Below are positions 50,489 to 58,456 of a stretch of DNA of 58,456 nt, piece after piece. The first letter of the stretch is position 1, and each line of letters starts with the position of its first letter. The position numbers and the translations under genes are program-made. The stretch is from Stramenopiles sp. TOSAG23-2 (Eukaryota > Sar). The stretch is from the NCBI GenBank assembly GCA_900128395.1, contig LT649254.1, positions 1 through 58,456 of the forward strand, written 5' to 3'. The notes under the pieces were generated by a model. The model was not told the origin of the DNA, searched no databases, and saw only the letters and a program-made list of their open reading frames with translations.

Positions 50489-50708
50489 TATTACTTTTGG
50501 AAGAGAAGAAAATATATATATAAATATTTATATATTAAATTGTTTTTTAACTCATGCAATACTAATGATATATATGATGTGTATAAATTCGTTTTGTTGT
50601 GTAACCGAATATCTCTTCTGCCTCTCTCATACAGTTATATATCTATTTTCTAAAAAATCTATATAGAATCTATATGCCACATATGCATATCAAGAAATCA
50701 AGATTTAA

Positions 50709-50924
50709 ACGTCCATAATAGTAAATGCTTTTAAAGCGTTTGAAACGCAGGGTTCGTCGGGGTATGTAACAATTGATTCCTTGAGAAAAGCATTAATGTC
50801 TTATGGCACAGAAAAATTATCATTGCAACAAGCAAATGATTTATTATCGCAATTAGAACAAGATAGCCAAGGTAGAGTGAATTATGTGGATTATGTAAAT
50901 ATGATGATGGGTGGTGGCAACTAG
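50709..50924 (+). pseudogene. Orphan C-lobe of an EF-hand (calmodulin/essential-light-chain-like) protein
   Basis: A 71-codon frame opens directly after a stop (50706-50708) and ends at TAG 50922-50924. It reads as the third and fourth EF-hands of a calmodulin-like or myosin essential-light-chain-like protein: AFKAFETQGSSGYVTIDSLR and then QDSQGRVNYVDYVNMMM. Key calcium-ligand positions are changed (E, Q and D at loop positions 1, 3 and 12 of the first loop), so calcium binding is doubtful. The N-lobe is absent, with no coding sequence in the 220 bp upstream. Either an intron and an upstream exon are missing, or this is a truncated copy. A possible acceptor site (ATAATAG) lies just before 50722. 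Confidence 0.55.
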
Positions 50925-51033
50925 GAAAAATATTTTATAAATAAATGCAATATATGATATGCATTTAAAATATAAATATGTATATATACGGTATGTATCT
51001 CAACGTTCGTATAAGATTATATGGAGCACATTT

Positions 51034-53718
51034 TTAAAGTTCATATCGTGTCTCTCCAGTGACGGTATTGACATAATATGGCTCTTGGGTAGCATCATCA
51101 ATGTACTCAAGCCATTCACCTTCATCATCGCCATAATCATCTTCTAATTGATCATAACCTTCTTCGCCCTCTTTCATGGCACCATCTTCCAACATTGCAG
51201 CTTCCTCTTCCCCTGGTTTTTTAGCATCTGGATCCCTACAAAATCTGAATTCAAGCCACACACGGTCATTATCATCTATTATTCCATCACCGTCTAAATC
51301 TTCAGTTGCGTAGAAGATCATTACACGATCTTGCTCTTCCCTTAAATTTATCCACTCATGCTCACCATCATCATATTGAACTCTATATTTACCCTTTTTC
51401 AAATGGAAATCAGTAATTTCTCCCTCAAACCATTCATCCTCCATTGGCCAATATATCCTAACTTTGCATCCAATTAAAGTATCTTCCCAACTCTTACCCT
51501 CTGGTTTTATATCTTTCTTTTCATTTCTAGATGGGGAAAAGTAAAATAATTGCCCAGTTGTCGGATCCGTGTATTCTTGCCAATCATCATCATCCATTTC
51601 TTCATCTGAAGCACTATCATTATCCAGTGACATTTGTCTTAATTTTAATGCTGCAGCGACACGTTTAGCAACTTTCGCCTGCTGAGTATTTAAACGCTTT
51701 CGCACTCTATTCTTAATTAAATCAAATTTCAAATCTCTCCAACCATGTATACGATGCCCACGATACATTCTTTGAACTGTAATAGCAGCCGCTGTTTGTA
51801 ATATTCGTTGTATTTTCATTTCCTTTAATAATTGCCTAGCAATATAACCACGGAATATACGTTGTATATCCGACGCACTTATATAATTTAATTGTACATG
51901 CCATTTTTTTCTTAAATCTCTTGCAGCTAATTTTAAACGCGAACATCGACCACGGAAAATTTTCTGCATACCAATCACACCAAAATCTCCACCTGCTGAA
52001 GTAATTCCTCGTCGTTTTTCCCGTAAACATGCATGGCGTCGCTGCCTAGCAAGATGCCCACGAAATACCCTCTGTATGTGCAATGCACCTAATGTCATAT
52101 CACGAACACGCTGATTTTTTTCCTCTCCCATTGCAACCATTTTACGATATGCTTGATGCGATCGAATTAACCCTTGAAATCGAATTACAACAGCTTCTGA
52201 TGTTTCAACTTCCCTGTCGTAACGCAAAGCACGAATTGCCCTACCAACTTCTAACATTTTCCTACGGGTTTGTCTACCCCTGTACAATGCTTGACAACGT
52301 GTTATTACAGCTGTCTGCTGTTGGTACAATACCTTCAATGCTTTCATAGCAATTTCAGCAAAACGATCAAATCGACTTCGTACCCAATTTTGTATTTTAA
52401 TCGCAGCTTCGTTTTCAATAATTTCATGTTGCATCCGTTTAAATAAATTACGCGCTCTACGGCCTCGATAATTAATTTGAATTTTCCTAGCAGCTCTAAA
52501 TTTTATAAAATCTATTCTATCCTGTTCCAATCGCACTCTGGTTGCATGCCCAATGGCAAGTGCTTGTATACGTATAGCAGCAGCTTTTTCCAAGGTATCT
52601 CGCTGTATTTTTAAACGTATTTTTCTATAATTATTTTTAGGTTTAAATCCGATATAGGTGCGTGCTAAATCAGTAAATGGCAAACCACGCAATAATTCTT
52701 TCATGCCATTTTCCGTTACGTCTTCACAACCAGTGACATTTAACATCTGTATCGCTTTGCAATGATCAGCGATGGCACAAACTGCTAATTCGGATATTGT
52801 TTTACATCCAGCCAAGTTAACACTTTGCAATTTTGGACAACCTTCAGCCATTGCAATTACTCCTTTATCTTTCATGTCTGGACATCGACCAACATTTAAT
52901 GATTCTAAATTTGGACAATGCTTACCTATTGCATAACCGGCTCTATTTGTCATTTTCACACAACCCATCATATTAATAAGACGAAGGGAAGGGCCAGTAC
53001 CATTGCTAACTAAATCAACTATACAAGTTGATGTCAGCTCCCTACAATCTCTCATCGCTAGGAACTGTAATTTATGACAATTAAAACCTAAATCACTTAC
53101 TCCTGGATTACGTATACGGACACAACCTGATATATTTAACGATATTAACTCTTTGCATGGTAATGACATCTGTCCAACAGTGCCTGCTAACCATGACAGC
53201 CCTGCTTCTGTTATCCCTAAACAATGTGAGATATCAATTGCAGTTAAAGTTTCTTTACAACCTTCTGATAATGTTTTCATACTTGCGTTTGTTAGCTGTA
53301 AACATCCAGATAAATTAATAAAACGTAATTTAAATAACCGTATAGTAATCGTTTGCAATATATAATCATTTATCGGACAGCCTGCCATATTAAGTGCTTC
53401 TAAGCTATCCCCCATCGTCAAAGATATAGTACGCAGCCTTTTGGCAGATATATTTGCAACACCAGAAAGATTTACAGATACACAAGAACCAGCAATTGCA
53501 TTTGATGCCGCCCATAAGACACTATCATCAATTTTTTGTGTTCTAAAGTCCATTTTATTCATTTCAACTTGAGATGCTAAAAAGTCAAATACATCCTTAT
53601 TTAAACGTTCCAAACGTTTTTCTTCTACTGATTCTGCATTTGTTTGCGGTTCAAGACCTCTTTCAGACAACGGTGACAACATCTTTTGATATTTCGCTTC
53701 CATCTCTGGATCCATCAT
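51034..53718 (-). CDS. Leucine-rich-repeat, IQ, WW-like and Tudor-like domain protein
   Basis: An 894-residue multidomain protein. Residues about 80-350 are cysteine-containing LRRs of the AMN1/F-box type (LxxLNLSGC...IT..G). About nine IQ-type motifs follow at 380-700 (AIRIQALAIGHATR, IQINYRGRRAR, CQALYRGRQTRR, IQRVFRGHLARQRR, IQRIFRGYIARQLL and others). A WW-like segment (WQEYTDPTTGQLFYF) precedes a Tudor/agenet-like barrel (about 752-795, CKVRIYWPMEDEWFEGEI). A DLDGDGIIDDND loop (about 808) has the form of a calcium site. The C-terminus is another WW-like unit (WLEYIDDATQEPYYVN). No F-box is visible. LRR plus many IQ motifs suggests a calmodulin-regulated cytoskeletal or ciliary scaffold. 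I know no named protein with this full architecture. Confidence 0.8.
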   Translation of the reverse strand: MMDPEMEAKYQKMLSPLSERGLEPQTNAESVEEKRLERLNKDVFDFLASQVEMNKMDFRTQKIDDSVLWAASNAIAGSCVSVNLSGVANISAKRLRTISLTMGDSLEALNMAGCPINDYILQTITIRLFKLRFINLSGCLQLTNASMKTLSEGCKETLTAIDISHCLGITEAGLSWLAGTVGQMSLPCKELISLNISGCVRIRNPGVSDLGFNCHKLQFLAMRDCRELTSTCIVDLVSNGTGPSLRLINMMGCVKMTNRAGYAIGKHCPNLESLNVGRCPDMKDKGVIAMAEGCPKLQSVNLAGCKTISELAVCAIADHCKAIQMLNVTGCEDVTENGMKELLRGLPFTDLARTYIGFKPKNNYRKIRLKIQRDTLEKAAAIRIQALAIGHATRVRLEQDRIDFIKFRAARKIQINYRGRRARNLFKRMQHEIIENEAAIKIQNWVRSRFDRFAEIAMKALKVLYQQQTAVITRCQALYRGRQTRRKMLEVGRAIRALRYDREVETSEAVVIRFQGLIRSHQAYRKMVAMGEEKNQRVRDMTLGALHIQRVFRGHLARQRRHACLREKRRGITSAGGDFGVIGMQKIFRGRCSRLKLAARDLRKKWHVQLNYISASDIQRIFRGYIARQLLKEMKIQRILQTAAAITVQRMYRGHRIHGWRDLKFDLIKNRVRKRLNTQQAKVAKRVAAALKLRQMSLDNDSASDEEMDDDDWQEYTDPTTGQLFYFSPSRNEKKDIKPEGKSWEDTLIGCKVRIYWPMEDEWFEGEITDFHLKKGKYRVQYDDGEHEWINLREEQDRVMIFYATEDLDGDGIIDDNDRVWLEFRFCRDPDAKKPGEEEAAMLEDGAMKEGEEGYDQLEDDYGDDEGEWLEYIDDATQEPYYVNTVTGETRYEL

Positions 53719-53818
53719 TTTTTATACTGTATTATACAAGTTGTGTCTAATTTATTACTATGATATAAACTTTTAACTTTCTACTGACTGAATCATTCTT
53801 CTTTTTTCAACAGAATAA

Positions 53819-53828
<10 letters not shown>

Positions 53829-53865
<37 letters not shown>
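53829..53865. repeat. (CA)n microsatellite
   Basis: About 18 dinucleotide units of AC next to a TA tract in the 5' flank of the LRR/IQ gene. Confidence 0.9.
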
Positions 53866-53866
<1 letters not shown>

Positions 53867-54214
53867 GACAAATAATTGATTAGTATGAACTCAGTTTAAT
53901 AAGAACGGTTCTCTTAGAATAAAATGATTGTACAGTTGTTAAAATATCTCTTTGTTGTTACTACAATGATTTATACTATCACTAATATATGTGTATTATT
54001 ATAAATCGATAATAACGATAACGTACTTTTGCTTTTGTTGTTGTTGTACTGGTACAGTACCTGGTAGCTACCACAGGTATTATAAGTATTCTAAAATACC
54101 AGCTTTTTTTAGAAAAAAGGCAGGATTTTACAGTAATAAATAGTTCAGCTAAATAGAGCTATTATTACGAGGAGCCTCATATAAGTTAAAGTCAGTACTA
54201 ATATACCAGATTAT

Positions 54215-54232
54215 AGAGGATCCGGATCCTCT
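54215..54232. repeat. Perfect 18-bp palindrome
   Basis: AGAGGATCCGGATCCTCT reads the same on both strands. It lies in the divergent spacer upstream of the dipeptidase gene. Confidence 0.8.
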
Positions 54233-54518
54233 CTATACCAAATGCAGTAGCTTAAAATTAGGCTGGATAGCTGCATAAAGCTGTCCAGGCCTCACACAAC
54301 ACACGACGACACACGAAAAAATAATCATCATCATTTCATCAATATATATACAGTATATGTATTTTTATTCTACATGTACAGTTGTATAGATATATCATAG
54401 TAGACATTGTTCTAGAATTGGAATATAGTAAATATCTATCTATATTCAATCAATTGTACAATTAACTATTTTTAATTTATTTATTTATACCTACACACAC
54501 ACACACAACAGACACGAG

Positions 54519-54569
54519 ATGGATTTTTTAGTACCGACGAATAATAAACGAAAAGCGGTGGCACCTCCC

Positions 54570-54601
<32 letters not shown>

Positions 54602-56207
54602 TTCCTCCTCTTCCTCTGAAACAAATGATACGAAAAATTTGAATAAAATTTTTGAATACATTTCCGAATCACAAGATAAATTTGTAAATTTATTAGCAGA
54701 AGGCGTTGCTATTGCTGGTGTATCAGCAGAACCAAAAAGGAGGTCAGAAGTAATCCGCATGGTGAAATATGTAGAAAGTTTATGCAAAAACATAAAAGCA
54801 TGTACTTCCACTAGGTTATGTGAAAATCCAAAAAAAACGCAAGATGTGAACGGAGAAACAATTCCTTTGCCACCAATTTTACTAGCTCAATTTGGTAATA
54901 ATCCGCAGAAAAAAACAGTTATGATTTATGGACATTTAGATGTCCAGCCGGCATATAAATCTGATGGTTGGAACACAGAACCATTTACGTTGACTGAGAT
55001 TGATGGGAAATTATTCGGACGAGGAGCAACGGATGATAAAGGTCCATGTCTTGGATGGCTATGTTGTTTGGAATCCTATGAGAAATGTAATATTTCCTTA
55101 CCAGTGAATATACGATTTGTGTTTGAAGGTATGGAAGAATCTGGTAGTATTGGTTTACCAGAGCTTGTACGAAGCGAAGCAGTGCCAGGTGGATATTTAG
55201 ATCCAAAAGTAATTGATTTTTGTTGCATTTCTGATAATTATTATTTAGGCAAGACAAAACCGTGCCTAACCTACGGGTTGAGAGGATGTACATACTTCCA
55301 TGCTTCTATTGAAAGTAGTTCAAAAGATTTACATAGTGGAGTAATCGGCGGTTCGGTACATGAATGTACGATTGATTTAATACATTTAATGTCAAAATTG
55401 GTGGATTCACATGGTAACATTAAAGTTCCTGGTATTATGGATAGTGTACGAAAAGTTACCGATGAAGAATTGAAAACATATGAAACCATGGATTTTGATT
55501 TAAAACAATATCATGAAGATGCAGGGATCAATGGGATATCTGATAAATTATTATATAAAACTAAACAAGAAATATTAATGCATCGATGGAGATATCCAAC
55601 TTGCACCATTCATGGTATTCAAGGCGCATTTGATGGTGTTGGCAGCAAAACAGTTATACCCCGAAAAGTGATAGGTAAATTTAGTTTACGCATTGTTCCA
55701 GATCAAACACCACAAGAAATTGAAGGATTGGTTATAAAATTTATGAATGATGAATTTGCAAAATTAAATTCACCAAATAAGTTTTCAATAAAAATGGATA
55801 AAGGTGGACCCCCTTGGATTTGCAGCACTGATTCTCCAAACTTTGTAGCAGCCAGAAAAGCAACCGTTCGTGTACATGGTGTTGAACCTGATCTTACACG
55901 AGAGGGTGGTTCCATCCCAATTACAATTGTTTTCCAGGAATGTTGTGAAAGTGATGTTGTATTATTACCAATTGGTGCATGCGATGACATGGCTCATTCA
56001 CAAAATGAAAAAATAGATCGGAAAAATTTTATCAATGGGATGAAAACATTTGCTTCTTACTTGGTTGAATTATCAAATTTAGACGAGAAAGCAATACAAG
56101 AAGGTGCAAAGGAAACTCAGAAAGTAGGAAAGAAATTGAAAAGCTGGAGACGACGTTGCAAGAAAGATCAAACTATTATGGGATGCGATTGTTTAGAATG
56201 TCAATAA
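54519..56207 (+). CDS. M20-family dipeptidase, CNDP2-like
   Basis: A 562-residue cytosolic non-specific dipeptidase that hydrolyses dipeptides with two bridged metal ions. Metal and catalytic motifs: YGHLDVQP (about 137-144), GRGATDDKGP (about 168-177), FEGMEESGS (about 202-210), CISDNYYLGK and ACDDMAHSQNEK (His about 491). The dimerisation lid KDLHSGVIGGSVHE is intact. A poly-Ser run (about 18-33) coded by TCC/TCT triplets sits at the N-terminus. A Cys-rich tail (CKKDQ...CDCLECQ) extends past the usual family end of about 475 residues. The Ser run is made from a microsatellite and is likely to vary between strains. An AATAAA lies about 70 bp after the stop, though in such AT-rich DNA its meaning is weak. 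Confidence 0.93.
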
Positions 56208-56540
56208 TTTTTTTTAACAAAATGCGAACCTATTATTTGAGTGCACCTGTATGTATGTTTATGATGTGTGTTTTGAAATAAATAATAATGCTATCCTACT
56301 AATTTCACTACTATATATTATCATATATATAGATTTTATTAAGTTTTGCACTTTTCTTCTTCTAAGAATATTATAGAACATATATTAACATAAATAATAT
56401 ATATCATATGCATATGCATATCTGGGTCTATTTTAAATTTTTTCATCTAAATATGTATATACATCTTCAAATAAATCGATAACAATAACTATATATATAT
56501 ATATATATATAACAAATAGACGTAGCTGAATATATCTAGA
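56208..56540. other. AT-rich intergenic region
   Basis: Dipeptidase 3' flank and the oxidoreductase promoter side, with TA microsatellites (about 56490-56510). No gene was seen. Confidence 0.5.
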
Positions 56541-58043
56541 ATGCCGACAACGATAAGCATAGGTATTGTTGGAGGTGGTGTGAGTGGAACAATGTTTTTA
56601 CACCAAATTGTTGAATTAAATAAAAAAGAAAATTTATCATTCAATTTAAAAATCGATTTATTTGATCAAGGACGTAGTGGATTAGGTGGTCGTTCCAGCC
56701 ACAGAAATGTGAAAGAAGAAGAACGTGAATATGACTTTGATCATGGCTGTCAATTTTTTCGTGCCGATACGTTAACAATGAGAAATATTATATCGAAATT
56801 TATTGAATCTGGAAATATTATAGAAGAGTGGAAAGCAAATTTTGATTTCTCCGAACAATTGAAACATTGTGATTTCTTTGGCATGCCCGGGAATGGCCCA
56901 TTCTATGTTGGTGTTGGTGGTATGCATAATTTTCCACGTGCCATAGTAAATGCAGCGGAGGAAATGATAAAACAGGACACGAATAAAAATATTAATATCA
57001 ATATTTATCCTCAAACAAGAGTTTCCAAGCTTGTTCATCGTAACAACAAAAACGATAATAGTAGTAATAGTAATAAATATAATAATAGAAAAAATTAAAA
57101 AAAAAAATTATGGGAATTAGTAGGTACAAATGGAAATGCAGCGTTCCACGATACAAAAGAAAGTGTAGCACAATTGGCAAAACATAAGAATTTAAATGAT
57201 AAAGAAACAAATAGCGATGGAGTGTATGATTTTATAATTTTAACAGATATAAGTAGCACATCATTTGATAGTTGGCATAGAGCCTCTGCTGGTGTACCTG
57301 ATTCCTTTTCTAAAGCAGTTCGCGATAGAGTTGGAGCTCGTGTGCCATTATTTTCAGCCATGGTTGCATTTGAAACACCATTACCATTAACTAGTGATAC
57401 GATTACATTCCCAATCGATGAAAATGGTGATGGGGGTGATTGTTGGTTTGCAGCGAAAACAAATAGCAAACCTGGATTTGAACATTTAAAAGCAGAATGT
57501 TGGACTATTGTTAGTACCCCAATATATGCTGCGAAGCAAATAAAATTGATACCAATGCAAGATGTAAAAACAGGTGAATTCATACCACAAGAGCCTGGTT
57601 ATTTGAAAAATGTACCAGCGAAACAATTAGTATCATCGTTTTTGAAAGCAATGAACATATCTGATTCGGTAACGCCAAACATTTTACATCTTAATGCTCA
57701 AAGATGGGGAAGTGCATTGCCTGCACCAAATCATCATGTTATAGGTAACAATTTTTCAAGTCGATGGATATTGAGTGGCGTAAATTATGATGTAGGTAAA
57801 TCTAAACTATACCCAACAACTATAAATGAAGATATCAAAGAAGGATCTTCATTTTATTACGACGATAAATTATCGCTTATGCAAATTGGTGATATGATTA
57901 GTAATTGTACACCAGGAATGGAATCTGGTGTATTAAGTGCAGTTGAAGGTGCAACGTTCCTAATGGAAATGCTAAAGAATACTACTACTACTAGTAGTAG
58001 TATTAAGAAAGGAAACAAAAATTTAGTAAATGGCCGAATGTAA
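56541..58043 (+). CDS. FAD-dependent amine-oxidase/renalase-like oxidoreductase, split by an in-frame stop
   Basis: The N-terminal part (185 codons, from ATG 56541) carries a Rossmann GIVGGGVSGTMF motif and a RSGLGGRSS motif typical of FAD amine-oxidase/renalase proteins, plus DFDHGCQFF. It runs into an Asn/Lys-rich tract and a TAA at 57096-57098. The same frame then continues (LWELVGTNGNAAF, FIILTDIS) to TAA 58043. Its end has QRWGSALPAPNHH and the FAD-binding GDMI...GMESGVLSAVEGATFL. Joined, about 500 residues of a complete enzyme are visible. The stop may be a base error in an A-rich run, a real null allele, or removed by splicing: a GT...AG segment 57061-57120 is exactly 60 bp and would keep the frame. 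Substrate is unknown. Confidence 0.8.
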
Positions 58044-58315
58044 AAATAATCGTATTATGGTCATATATGATATACCAAGTATAATGCAGACAGAGGAAGC
58101 CTCTTTTGAATACACAAAAACAATTTACTACTCGTATGTTTATATAAATGAGTCTTTAAATCATTTTTTTGGTTTGAGATGTTAATTTCCGGGAGTACAA
58201 AATTTTTTACGGTACAATATATGTTGTGAGTAAGAGAATAATAATATGTAATTTTACTCTCGTACGTAATATATATAGTCAGATATATAGTCAGATGCAG
58301 TACAACTATCCTACC
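58044..58315. other. AT-rich convergent spacer
   Basis: Between the oxidoreductase and the superoxide dismutase 3' end. It contains a short ATATAGTCAG direct repeat (about 58270-58295). No gene was seen. Confidence 0.4.
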
Positions 58316-58456
58316 TTACAATTTTGCTACAAACAAAATACCTCCACATGCAACCCGTGCACCGGCATTTCCAGTTTTTAAACTTTCAGCATCACCACCT
58401 TTACCAAGGTCATCTTCACCAGCATGTACCATCACACTTCTTCCGACGACACTTGT
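58316..58456 (-). CDS. Cu/Zn superoxide dismutase, C-terminal part (runs off the window)
   Basis: The last 46 codons and TAA of a Cu/Zn superoxide dismutase, which converts superoxide to peroxide and oxygen. The read protein contains [15 protein letters not shown], holding the copper-ligand His and the conserved Asp, and then [11 protein letters not shown] with the active-site Arg and the disulphide Cys. It ends in a short hydrophobic tail (ILFVAKL), slightly longer than the usual GIIGL end. Start and metal site I lie beyond the window edge. Whether it has a targeting signal cannot be seen. Confidence 0.93.
   Translation of the reverse strand, partial: TSVVGRSVMVHAGEDDLGKGGDAESLKTGNAGARVACGGILFVAKL

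Larger units (their letters stand above)
53719..54518. other. Intergenic region with CA microsatellite and palindrome
   Basis: This 800-bp divergent spacer separates the LRR/IQ gene and the dipeptidase gene. It carries a (CA)n run at 53829-53865 and an 18-bp perfect palindrome at 54215-54232 (two GGATCC units). A GC-richer patch lies at about 54260-54310. No gene was recognised. Promoters for both neighbours are expected. Confidence 0.5.

Noticed and set aside
54491-54811. Minus-strand ORF with a long Glu run
   Set aside because: Antisense of the poly-Ser codon run and N-terminus of the dipeptidase.

Overview
This is a eukaryotic nuclear window, probably from a small free-living flagellated protist. 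The evidence is a 12-kb uninterrupted axonemal dynein heavy-chain ORF, ribosomal protein eL32, TRAPPC11, cornichon, a DGAT1 with an N-terminal PH domain, WRAP73 and a CM1 (centrosomin-type) protein. The DNA is AT-rich, coding sequence is dense and nearly intron-free, and TAA, TAG and TGA all serve as stops. Asn-, Ser- and Asp-rich low-complexity tracts are common. The PH-DGAT1 fusion and an 'RRxLL' surface-protein domain would fit a stramenopile or a related alga, but the lineage cannot be fixed from the sequence alone.

Layout. 0.5-0.7 kb: ankyrin-like remnant. 0.9-13.1 kb (-): inner-arm dynein heavy chain, divergent from an ankyrin/FN3 protein (13.7-16.0 kb, +). 16.3-17.5 kb (-): unrecognised acidic protein with a 5-bp frameshifting duplication. 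17.9-18.6 kb (+): C-terminal piece of a surface protein. 18.7-19.7 kb (-): ELM1-family protein. 20.5-21.0 kb (-): small membrane protein. 21.4-23.0 kb (+): signal peptide-CS-ankyrin protein. 23.2-25.1 kb (-): cytochrome P450. 26.0-28.5 kb (+): PH-DGAT1 and a PAN/apple membrane protein, 89 bp apart. 28.7-30.0 kb (-): WRAP73. 30.6-31.3 kb (-): C2H2 finger array. 31.7-35.7 kb (+): TRAPPC11. 36.0-36.5 kb: a 523-bp element with terminal inverted repeats. 36.8-37.4 kb (-): cornichon. 38.4-38.8 kb (-): eL32. 39.7-41.5 kb (+): IQ/coiled-coil protein whose 3' end overlaps a CCDC57-like coiled-coil gene (41.4-44.7 kb, -). 45.0-45.9 kb: assembly gap. 46.0-50.5 kb (-): 7TM receptor and CM1 protein, 86 bp apart. 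50.7-50.9 kb (+): orphan EF-hand piece. 51.0-53.7 kb (-): LRR/IQ/WW/Tudor-like protein. 54.5-56.2 kb (+): M20 dipeptidase. 56.5-58.0 kb (+): FAD-dependent oxidoreductase. 58.3 kb to the end (-): Cu/Zn superoxide dismutase C-terminus.

Theme. Many genes point to microtubules, centrioles and cilia: dynein heavy chain, WRAP73, CM1 protein, CCDC57-like protein, two IQ-motif proteins and possibly the ankyrin/FN3 protein. A second group concerns membranes and secretion: TRAPPC11, cornichon, DGAT1, P450.

The most unusual feature is structural. Between 25.7 and 39.7 kb there are about nine direct tandem duplications with 44-151-bp units. Several abut or span start or stop codons, and two frameshift conserved genes (TRAPPC11, cornichon). 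They may be an assembly artefact or a real local mutational process. Short GC-rich palindromic islands and an interstitial (GGGTTA)3 tract also stand out against the AT-rich background.
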